DNA from: DASRBO01 sp035653595
Lineage (GTDB): Bacteria; Actinomycetota; Acidimicrobiia; Acidimicrobiales; JAJPHE01
Assembly (NCBI GenBank): GCA_035653595.1
Contig: DASRBO010000109.1
Span: 1-6,341, forward strand
Length of the DNA: 6,341 bases
Direction of reading: 5' to 3'
Positions within the stretch are counted from its first letter, which is position 1, and the number at the start of each line of letters is the position of its first letter. A model generated the notes under the pieces. The model was given only the letters and a program-made list of their open reading frames with translations. It was not told where the DNA came from and did no database searches. Shown piece by piece: positions 1 to 5,762 of this stretch. The translations under genes were made by a program, and so were the position numbers.

Positions 1-1
1 C

Positions 2-1933
2 CCCGACGCCGCCCTCGGCGACCTGCCGGTGGTCTACCCCTTCGTGGTCAACGATCCGGGAGAGGGGACCCAGGCCAAGCGCCGAGCCCACGCCGTCATC
101 GTCGACCACTTGGTGCCGCCGATGACCAGAGCCGAAACCTACGACGACCTGGCCCGGCTGGAGCAGCTGCTGGACAGCTACGCCCAGGCCCAGGCCATGG
201 ACCCGGCCAAGCTGCCGGCCCTGCGGGAGCAGGTCTGGGAGCTGCTGGTCGAGGCGGAGATCCACCGCGATCTGGGCCTGGCCCGCCCGCCCGGCGACGA
301 GGGCTTCGACGACGTGGTCCTTCACGTCGACGGCTACCTGTGCGCCCTCAAGGACGCCATGATCCGGGGCGGCCTGCACGTGCTGGGCGAAGCGCCCGAC
401 GGCCCTGCTCTGGTCGACCTGGTGCTGGCCATCACCCGCCTGCCCCAGGGGCAGGTGCCGTCGCTTCGGGCCACGGTGGCGGCCGAGCTGGGCATCGACC
501 TGGACGGCGCCGGCCGGGTCGAGACCGACCGGGTGGAGGCGGAGTGCCGCCGGCGGGTCGAGGCCCTGGCGGCGGTGGGGTGGCGCCCGGACCGGCTCCC
601 GGCCGAGCTGGGCGGGGACCCCACCCTGGCCTGGGTCGGCGCCCGCCTGGTTCCCGACCTGGGCCGCACCGGCGACGAGGTGACCGGTACCCTGGCCGCC
701 CTCGACGGGCGGTACGTGGCCGCCGGGCCCAGCGGCTCGCCCACCAGGGGCGGTGCCCACGTCCTGCCTACAGGGCGGAACTTCTACTCGGTCGATCCCA
801 AGGCCCTGCCGTCGCCGCTGTCGTGGGAGGTGGGCCGGCGCCTGGCCGAGGCGGTGGTCGCCAGGCACGTGACCGCCACCGGGGCGCCGCCCCGGACCGT
901 AGGGCTGGTGCTCTGGGGCACCGCCGCCATGCGGACGGGAGGCGACGACGCCGCCGAGGCCCTGGCCCTCCTCGGGGTACGGCCGGTGTGGGAGCAGGAG
1001 TCCCGCCGGGTGGTGGGCCTCGAGGTCATACCGCTGGAAGAGCTGGGCCGTGCCAGGTCTGATGTGACGCTGCGCATCTCGGGGTTCTTCCGCGACGCCT
1101 TCCCCCACCTGGTCGCCCTGCTGGACGAGGCCGTGGGGCTGGTGGCCGGCCTGGACGAACCCGACGAACAGAACCCGGTGGCGTCGGCCGGGCGGACCGG
1201 GGCTGTGGAGCCCCGCATCTTCGGACCGCCGCCCGGCGGCTACGGCTCCGGGGTGCTGGGGGCCATCGAGCAGGGCTCGTGGCGCAGCGACGCCGATCTG
1301 GCCGAGGTGTACCTGGCCTGGTCCGGCTTCGCCTACTCGAGAGGGGCCATGGGCGTGCCCGCCCCCGAGGCCATGCGCCGGCGCTTCGCCGTCATCGACG
1401 TGGCGGTCAAGAACCAGGACAACCGCGAGCACGACATCTTCGACAGCGACGACTACCTGCAGGACCACGGCGGGATGGTCGCCGCCGTGCGGGCCCTGGC
1501 CGGCCGCCGCCCCCTGGCCTTCTTCGGCGACTCCTCCGACCCCGCCGCCCCGGCGGTGCGGACCCTGGCCGAGGAGGCCGCCCGGGTGGTGCGCTCGAGG
1601 GTGATCAACCCCCGTTGGATCGCTGGCATGCAGCGCCACGGCTACAAGGGGGCCTTCGAGGTGGCGGCTACCGTCGACTACCTGTTCGGCTACGACGCCA
1701 CCACCGGGGTGGTCGAGGACTGGATGTACGAGCGGGTGACGGAGGCCTATGTGGCCGACGAGGAGATGAGGCAGTTCCTGCGCCGCTCGAACCCGTGGGC
1801 CCTGGGCGCCATCGCCGCCCGGCTGCTCGAGGCCGCCCAGCGGGGCATGTGGTCGGCGCCCTCGGCGGCGGCCCGGAAAGCGTTGGAGGAGGCCGTGCTC
1901 GAGGCCGAGGGCTGGGAGGAGGAAGGCGCCTGA
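2..1933 (+). CDS. cobN: Cobaltochelatase large subunit CobN, C-terminal part (5' end outside window)
   Basis: CobN is the large, porphyrinoid-binding subunit of the ATP-dependent cobaltochelatase. It inserts Co2+ into hydrogenobyrinic acid a,c-diamide in the late-insertion cobalamin route, in the cytoplasm. The reading frame is open from the left edge (first full codon at base 2), so no start is visible; 643 residues are present, about half of a usual CobN/BchH-type subunit of roughly 1200-1300. Recognisable family segments, in order, are YPFVVNDPGEGTQAKRR at the very start, LHVDGYLCALKDAMIRGGLH (about 322-381), GRNFYSVDPKALPSPLSWE (about 776-829), GLVLWGTAAMRTGGDD (904-951), ISGFFRDAFPHL, DNREHDIFDSDDYLQDHGGM (about 1420-1478), RHGYKGAFEVAATVDYLFGY (about 1634-1693) and SNPWALGAIAARLLEA. 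No frameshift or internal stop is seen. The loop after DEPDEQNP (about 1155-1215) looks shorter than in CobN proteins I remember. The stop overlaps the start of the next chelatase subunit gene, consistent with subunits of one complex. Family assignment is very secure. Confidence 0.97.
   Translation, partial: PDAALGDLPVVYPFVVNDPGEGTQAKRRAHAVIVDHLVPPMTRAETYDDLARLEQLLDSYAQAQAMDPAKLPALREQVWELLVEAEIHRDLGLARPPGDEGFDDVVLHVDGYLCALKDAMIRGGLHVLGEAPDGPALVDLVLAITRLPQGQVPSLRATVAAELGIDLDGAGRVETDRVEAECRRRVEALAAVGWRPDRLPAELGGDPTLAWVGARLVPDLGRTGDEVTGTLAALDGRYVAAGPSGSPTRGGAHVLPTGRNFYSVDPKALPSPLSWEVGRRLAEAVVARHVTATGAPPRTVGLVLWGTAAMRTGGDDAAEALALLGVRPVWEQESRRVVGLEVIPLEELGRARSDVTLRISGFFRDAFPHLVALLDEAVGLVAGLDEPDEQNPVASAGRTGAVEPRIFGPPPGGYGSGVLGAIEQGSWRSDADLAEVYLAWSGFAYSRGAMGVPAPEAMRRRFAVIDVAVKNQDNREHDIFDSDDYLQDHGGMVAAVRALAGRRPLAFFGDSSDPAAPAVRTLAEEAARVVRSRVINPRWIAGMQRHGYKGAFEVAATVDYLFGYDATTGVVEDWMYERVTEAYVADEEMRQFLRRSNPWALGAIAARLLEAAQRGMWSAPSAAARKALEEAVLEAEGWEEEGA
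1914..1926 (+). promoter_or_regulatory. Strong Shine-Dalgarno sequence before a CTG start
   Basis: The purine-rich run GGGAGGAGGAAGG lies inside the last codons of cobN. It contains two GGAGG cores (1915-1919 and 1918-1922), the second ending 7 bases before the CTG at 1930. No ATG, GTG or TTG in the chelatase frame lies at a usable distance from it. The site therefore supports initiation at CTG 1930, overlapping the cobN stop as CTGA. The spacing is seen directly; use as a ribosome binding site is inferred. Confidence 0.7.
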
Positions 1934-3843
1934 GCGCGACCCGGTTCCCCTTCACCGCCGTCCGGGGCCAGGCCGACGCCCAGCTGGCCCTGCTGCTGGC
2001 GGCCCTCGACCCGGCCATCGGCGGCGTGCTGCTGCGGGGCGACAAGGGCTCGGCCAAGTCGACCCTCGCCCGGGCCCTGGCCGCCCTGTTGCCGGGCGAG
2101 GCGCCTTTCGTCGAGCTGCCCCTCGGGGCCACCCAGGACCGGGTGGTCGGGTCCCTCGACCTGGCCGCCGCCATGGCCGGTGGGGAGGTGCGCCTGCAGC
2201 CCGGGCTGCTGGCGGCCGCCGACGGGGGCGTGCTCTACGTCGACGAGGTCAACCTGCTGCCCGACCACCTGGTCGACGTGGTGCTCGACGCCGCCGCCTC
2301 GGGCGAGCACCGGGTGGAGCGCGACGGCTTCAGCCTCACCCACCGGGCCCGCTTCGTGCTGATCGGATCCATGAACCCGGAGGAAGGCGAGCTGCGCCCC
2401 CAGCTGCTTGACCGCTTCGGCCTGTCCGTGGCCGTGCGCTCGCCGACGGATCCCCAGCTGCGGGCGGCGGTGGTGCGGGACCGGCTGGCCTTCGACCGCC
2501 ACGGGCGGGCCGCCCTCGGGCAGGCCGTGGCCGAGGACGAGCGCCTGGCCGGACGGCTGGGCTCGGCCCGACCGGCCGAGGTGGGGGAGGAGACCGCCGC
2601 CTTCGCCGCCCGGGTGGCTCTGGCCGTGGGGGCCGAGGGCCTGCGGGCCGACCTGGTGCTGTGCCGGGCCGCCGCCGCCCTGGCCGGCTGGGAGGGTCGG
2701 GGATCGGCGGCGGTGGCCGACGTGGAGAGGGTCGCACCGCTGGTGCTGGGCCACCGGCGCCGGCGGCGCCCCTTCGACCCGCCCGAGGTCGAGCCGGACC
2801 AGCTGCGGGCGGCGCTGGACGAGGCCCGCAACCCCCGTCCTCCCGGTGCCGGCGATGGCCGCGACTCCGGGGCCACCGGTCCGACGGCAGCCGGAGGTGG
2901 CGAGGCGGGACCGGAAGGGGCGGGGCGCGGCCGGGGTGGGGCCTCGCCGGGTACGGGGTCGGCGGGCGACGACCAGCCGAGCCCGGCGCCGCCGGCCACC
3001 TGGGGCCAGCGGGCGGGCTCGGCCATGGACTCGGTGGGCCGCCCGCTCGGGCTGACCGCTGGGCCCTCCCGACCCGGACCGAGCGACCTCGAGGGGGTGG
3101 CGGTCGGCGATGTCCCCATGGGCGACCCAGGCGGGCGCCTGGCGGTGGTGCCCAGCCTGCGCCACGGTCTGGCCCGGTCGGCCCGTGCCCTTGAGGGGCC
3201 CGAGCGGTCCGACGCATCCTCCGGCGTCGGCGCCGACGGCTCGGTACGGCTTGCCCCCTCCGACCTCCGGCGGGCCGTTCACCACCGTCCCGAGCGCCGC
3301 TGCGTCATTCTGACGGTGGACTCAAGCGGCTCCATGGCCGGGGCTGCCCGGCTGGAGGCGGCTACCGCCGCCGTGCTGGGCCTGCTGTCCGACGCCTACC
3401 GCCGCCGTCACCGGGTGGCGCTGGTCGGCTTCGGCGGCCACGGGGCCGAGGTCGCCCTGCCCCCGACGGCCAGCGTCGAGATCGCCCGCGCCCGCCTGGG
3501 CGACCTGCCCTCGGGCGGGTCGACACCCCTGGCCGAGGGGCTGGAGGAGGCCAGGCTCCTGGCCCGCCGGGTCCGGTCCGGCGGTGACCGCCCGGTGGTG
3601 GTGGTGCTGACCGACGGACGGGCCACCGCCGGGCCCGGGGCCCTCGAGCGGGCCATGGCGGCGGCGCGAGGCCTGGCCGAGGAGCGCCTCGATGCCCTGG
3701 TCCTCGACGCCGAGGACGGACCGTCGCGCCTGGGGCTCGCCCCCCGCCTGGCCGCCGCCATGGGAGCCGCATGCGTGCGGCTGGACCGGCTCGAGGGCGG
3801 GGCCATCGAGGCCGCCATCCGGGCCAGCGAGGCCGACACGTGA
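1930..3843 (+). CDS. Cobaltochelatase AAA+/VWA fusion subunit (CobS/CobT- or ChlI/ChlD-like)
   Basis: This 637-residue protein joins the AAA+ motor and the VWA adaptor of class I metal chelatases in one chain, the form usually found beside CobN in actinobacteria. It is expected to hydrolyse ATP and drive Co2+ insertion by CobN. Residues 1-290 are a ChlI/BchI-like AAA+ domain: FPFTAVRGQ near the N-terminus, Walker A GDKGSAKST (37-45), Walker B VLYVDE (101-106), and the family block GSMNPEEGELRPQLLDRFGL (146-165) with sensor Asn149 and Arg162. About 297-385 is a Gly/Pro/Ala-rich, probably disordered linker. The VWA domain begins near 458 with a complete MIDAS: DSSGS (Asp464, Ser466, Ser468), Thr532 in GGSTPL and Asp562 in LTDGRA. 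The start is taken as CTG 1930, because homology begins there, a strong GGAGG sits 7 bases upstream and the result is a CTGA overlap with cobN. Alternatives are GTG 1849 (27 extra residues) and GTG 2026, which would cut just before Walker A. The start is less sure than the function. Confidence 0.93.
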   Translation: MSATRFPFTAVRGQADAQLALLLAALDPAIGGVLLRGDKGSAKSTLARALAALLPGEAPFVELPLGATQDRVVGSLDLAAAMAGGEVRLQPGLLAAADGGVLYVDEVNLLPDHLVDVVLDAAASGEHRVERDGFSLTHRARFVLIGSMNPEEGELRPQLLDRFGLSVAVRSPTDPQLRAAVVRDRLAFDRHGRAALGQAVAEDERLAGRLGSARPAEVGEETAAFAARVALAVGAEGLRADLVLCRAAAALAGWEGRGSAAVADVERVAPLVLGHRRRRRPFDPPEVEPDQLRAALDEARNPRPPGAGDGRDSGATGPTAAGGGEAGPEGAGRGRGGASPGTGSAGDDQPSPAPPATWGQRAGSAMDSVGRPLGLTAGPSRPGPSDLEGVAVGDVPMGDPGGRLAVVPSLRHGLARSARALEGPERSDASSGVGADGSVRLAPSDLRRAVHHRPERRCVILTVDSSGSMAGAARLEAATAAVLGLLSDAYRRRHRVALVGFGGHGAEVALPPTASVEIARARLGDLPSGGSTPLAEGLEEARLLARRVRSGGDRPVVVVLTDGRATAGPGALERAMAAARGLAEERLDALVLDAEDGPSRLGLAPRLAAAMGAACVRLDRLEGGAIEAAIRASEADT

Positions 3844-4892
3844 GCGCCACCCCTTCGCCCGGCCCGCCCGCCGCCGCGGGGTCTCACCCCGTACCGGACG
3901 CCCCCCCGGCCCTGGTCATGGTCGCCCACGGTTCCCGCTCGGCGGCCAGTGAGGAGGAGATGGAGGCGCTGCGCGCCGAGGTGGCCGCAGCGCTGCCCGG
4001 AGTCGACGTGCGCCTCGGTTATCTCGAGATGAGCCTGCCCTCGGCCGGCACGGTGATCGACGGGCTCGCCGGCGCCGGCTGCCGCCGGGCGGTGGTGCTG
4101 CCGGTCATCCTGTTGGCCGGCGGCCACGGCAAGAGCGACGTGCCGGCCGTGGTCCTGGCCGCCCAGGCCCGCCACCCCCAGCTCGAGCTGAGCCTGGGCA
4201 ACCCCCTCGGCATCAGCAGCGATCTGGTGGCCATCCTCGGTGCCCGGGTGCTCGACGCCGGCGCGGGCGGTCTGCCTCTGCTGCTGATCGGCCGAGGCAC
4301 CTCCGACCCCGACGCCAACGGAGATGCCCACAAGGTGGCCCGCCTGGTCGCCGAGTGGACCGGAGCCAGCTTCGTCCACACCGCCTTCACCGGGGTGACC
4401 ACCCCAATGGTGGCCGAGGGTCTCGACGTGTTCGCCCGCCTGGGCCACGACCGCCTGGCGGTGGCGTTCTGGTTCCTGGCCGACGGTCTGCTCGTGCAGC
4501 GGGCCCGCTCGGACATCGCCGAGTTCCGCCGTCGCAGGGGGGTGGAGGTCGTCGACGTGGGCTACCTCGGTCCGGACGTGCGGGTGGCCCAGCGGGTGGT
4601 GCAGCGCTACCGCGAGGCCATCGAGGGCACGACGTCGGTCAACTGCGACACCTGCGCCTACCGGGCGCCCTGGCCGGGCATCGAGGAGAGGGCCGGAGCC
4701 GCCATCGGGGTCGGGCATTCCGCCCTGGCGGCGGCCCATCGACACGCGACGGTGCACCCAGACGGCGGGGCTGGTGGCGGGTCCCAGGCTTCCCACCACG
4801 CCGGCGACCACGACCATGCCGACCACGACCGCACTGAGGGTGCCGACCACGGCCATGCCGACTATGACGGCGCCGAGCGCAGGCAGTGGTGA
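3840..4892 (+). CDS. cbiX: Sirohydrochlorin cobaltochelatase CbiX, long form with CxxC motif and His-rich tail
   Basis: CbiX is a single-subunit, ATP-independent class II chelatase that inserts Co2+ into sirohydrochlorin, the early step of the anaerobic-type cobalamin route; some relatives insert Fe2+ or Ni2+. The 350-residue length fits the long form with two fused chelatase half-domains. Half one carries LVMVAHGSR (His30), YLEMSLPS (Glu63) and PVILLAGGHGKSDVP (His96); the two histidines and the glutamate match the family's metal site. Half two carries LLIGRGTSDPDANGD (about 149-161) and ends near 260. Next comes VNCDTCAYR (Cys269, Cys272), resembling the CxxC of Bacillus megaterium CbiX, which holds an Fe-S cluster. 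Residues 319-350 form an acidic tail with seven His. GTG 3840 overlaps the previous stop as GTGA and has GAGG (3829-3832) 7 bases upstream. It adds a Pro/Ala-rich lead of about 23 residues; ATG 3918 would remove it but also cuts close to His30. Substrate metal is inferred from the cobN context. Confidence 0.92.
   Translation: MSATPSPGPPAAAGSHPVPDAPPALVMVAHGSRSAASEEEMEALRAEVAAALPGVDVRLGYLEMSLPSAGTVIDGLAGAGCRRAVVLPVILLAGGHGKSDVPAVVLAAQARHPQLELSLGNPLGISSDLVAILGARVLDAGAGGLPLLLIGRGTSDPDANGDAHKVARLVAEWTGASFVHTAFTGVTTPMVAEGLDVFARLGHDRLAVAFWFLADGLLVQRARSDIAEFRRRRGVEVVDVGYLGPDVRVAQRVVQRYREAIEGTTSVNCDTCAYRAPWPGIEERAGAAIGVGHSALAAAHRHATVHPDGGAGGGSQASHHAGDHDHADHDRTEGADHGHADYDGAERRQW
4806..4868 (+). repeat. 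Imperfect 24-bp direct repeat in the His-rich tail of cbiX
   Basis: Two 24-base copies, 4806-4829 and 4845-4868, match at 21 positions and start 39 bases (13 codons) apart. They encode DHDHADHD (CbiX residues 323-330) and DHGHADYD (336-343). Because the spacing is a whole number of codons, this looks like an in-frame duplication that extended the metal-binding tail. It is a coding repeat, not a mobile element. Confidence 0.75.
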
Positions 4893-5350
4893 AGGTCCAC
4901 CGCTACCAGGTCTGCTGCCGGTGGTCGGGATCCACCGCCGGCGGCTACGACCAGTACGACCGGCGACACGAGGTGCAGGCGCCGCCGTGCGGGCAGGAGC
5001 TCACCCTGTCCTCCGACCCCGCCTTCGGCGGGGAGCCCGACCGGCTCAACCCTGAGCAGCTGGTGGTGATGGCAGCGGCGTCATGCCAGCTGCTGTCGTT
5101 CCTTGCGGTGGCGGCGCGGGCCCGCCTCGACGTGGTGTCCTACGAGGACGAGGGCGAGGCGGAGATGCCCGAGGAGGAGCGTCCGATTCGGATCACGCGC
5201 ATCGTGCTGCGGCCCCGCATCACGATCCGCGGCCCGTTCGACGACAAGCGGGTGAGGCACCTGGTCGAGGTGGCTCACCGCGAGTGCTTCATTGCCAACA
5301 GCCTGCGCAGCGAGGTGGTCGTCGAGCCGACGATCCTCGCCGCCAGCTGA
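4889..5350 (+). CDS. OsmC-family protein (thiol peroxidase-like)
   Basis: This 153-residue protein belongs to the OsmC/Ohr superfamily, whose members reduce organic hydroperoxides with a pair of cysteines, usually as a cytoplasmic dimer. The two family cysteines are present: Cys66 in AAASCQLLSFL on the central helix, and Cys133 in AHRECFIANSL near the C-terminus. Other family blocks are RWSGSTAGGYDQYDR (11-25), LSSDPAFGGEPDRLNPEQL (40-58), VVSYEDEGEAEMP (82-94) and RITRIVLRPRI (101-111). Extra cysteines at 9, 10 and 34 are not part of the usual pair. The length is normal. The start is GTG 4889, giving a third stop/start overlap (GTGA); GTG 4886 would add one residue. The ribosome site is weak (AGG at 4881), so translation may depend on coupling to cbiX. 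This subgroup is distinct from classical OsmC and Ohr, and its true substrate is unknown. A link to cobalt or corrinoid chemistry is suggested only by the operon position. Confidence 0.9.
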   Translation: MKVHRYQVCCRWSGSTAGGYDQYDRRHEVQAPPCGQELTLSSDPAFGGEPDRLNPEQLVVMAAASCQLLSFLAVAARARLDVVSYEDEGEAEMPEEERPIRITRIVLRPRITIRGPFDDKRVRHLVEVAHRECFIANSLRSEVVVEPTILAAS

Positions 5351-5374
5351 GCCGGCGTCTACACCGGCCGGCGT

Positions 5375-5393
5375 GGCGGGACTCAGGCCCGCC
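5375..5393. terminator. Candidate bidirectional hairpin between converging genes
   Basis: GGCGGG (5375-5380) can pair with CCCGCC (5388-5393) around a 7-base loop that contains the stop codon of the minus-strand gene. A second inverted repeat, GCCGG (5351-5355) with CCGGC (5364-5368), lies just after the osmC stop. Neither is followed by a T-run on either strand, so they are not classical intrinsic terminators. Their place in a 32-bp gap between converging genes makes a terminator role plausible, but short GC palindromes arise by chance in such DNA. Confidence 0.3.
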
Positions 5394-5730
5394 GGGCCAG
5401 TGCCGCCCCGCCAACGGCGCCGGCGGCGGCGAAGGCGCTGACCCCGTAACGACCCGTGGGCGGCAGGCTCCTCGCGGCGACGAGAGTGGCCACCAGGTCG
5501 GCGGCGTCGGCGGCCGCTCCCGCCTCGATCCAGCCCCGCAGCGGGGCGCGGCGTCTCCAGGCCACCAGGGCTCCGGCCCCGACGATGGCGTCGCGGGCGG
5601 CCATGGAGCGCAGCACCAACCGGGTGCGGGGGTCATCCACGCCCGGGCCCAACCACAGGCGCCCCAGGCGCCGGGGGGCCACCAGCATGGCGACGCCGAG
5701 GCCGAGGCGGGCTGCCGCCACGCCCACCAC
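5383..5730 (-). CDS. Small membrane protein of unknown function
   Basis: I do not recognise a function. From GTG 5730 the protein has 115 residues and is rich in Ala, Leu, Gly and Arg. Hydrophobic stretches at about 2-18 (VGVAAARLGLGVAMLVA), 47-58 (DAIVGAGALVAW), 72-86 and 95-112 suggest up to four short membrane helices, with arginine-rich loops between them (PRRLGRLWLG, AWRRRAPLRGW). The arrangement RLGLG...RLWLG...RSMAARD...AGAAADAADLVATL resembles small hypothetical proteins common in actinobacteria, possibly DUF4267-like; this is recalled, not checked. The start is uncertain. GTG codons at 5730, 5727 and 5721 are all possible, with no clear ribosome site, and a CTG at 5766 would overlap the stop of the upstream hemerythrin gene as CTGA and add 12 residues. 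Coding is supported by conserved-looking composition and by a tight downstream position that suggests co-transcription with the hemerythrin gene. Confidence 0.7.
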   Translation of the reverse strand: MVGVAAARLGLGVAMLVAPRRLGRLWLGPGVDDPRTRLVLRSMAARDAIVGAGALVAWRRRAPLRGWIEAGAAADAADLVATLVAARSLPPTGRYGVSAFAAAGAVGGAALARRA

Positions 5731-5762
5731 CAGCGGACCGGGGCCCGATCCGGACGCCTCGC

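Noticed and set aside
340..1062. Other overlapping open frames inside cobN (for example + strand 340-1062 and - strand 784-1218)
   Set aside because: They are Arg/Pro/Gly-rich shadows of the cobN frame with no ribosome site or recognisable domain.
1279..1929. Upstream extension of the chelatase open frame, which runs back to 1279
   Set aside because: The extension lies inside conserved cobN and its translation is Arg/Gly/Pro-rich without homology; the real protein begins near 1930.
2818..3085. Gly/Pro/Ala-rich stretch in the middle of the chelatase gene, considered as a frameshift or a boundary between two genes
   Set aside because: The frame is continuous into a complete VWA domain, and a flexible low-complexity linker between AAA+ and VWA domains is normal for these fusions.
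1747..3285. A 512-codon open frame on the minus strand across the cobN end and the chelatase gene
   Set aside because: It lies entirely opposite two clearly recognised proteins, has low-complexity Pro/Arg/Gly/Gln composition and shows no family motif. Long antisense frames are expected in DNA this rich in GC.
3408..4856. A 482-codon open frame on the minus strand opposite the VWA domain and cbiX
   Set aside because: Same reason: it mirrors well-supported genes, and its Val/Gly/His repeats are the reverse reading of the cbiX His/Asp tail.
5077..5095. Gln in place of His in the OsmC motif SC(H/Q)xL
   Set aside because: At first it looked like a lost residue, but SCQLLSFL is a form I recall as usual in this actinobacterial OsmC subgroup.
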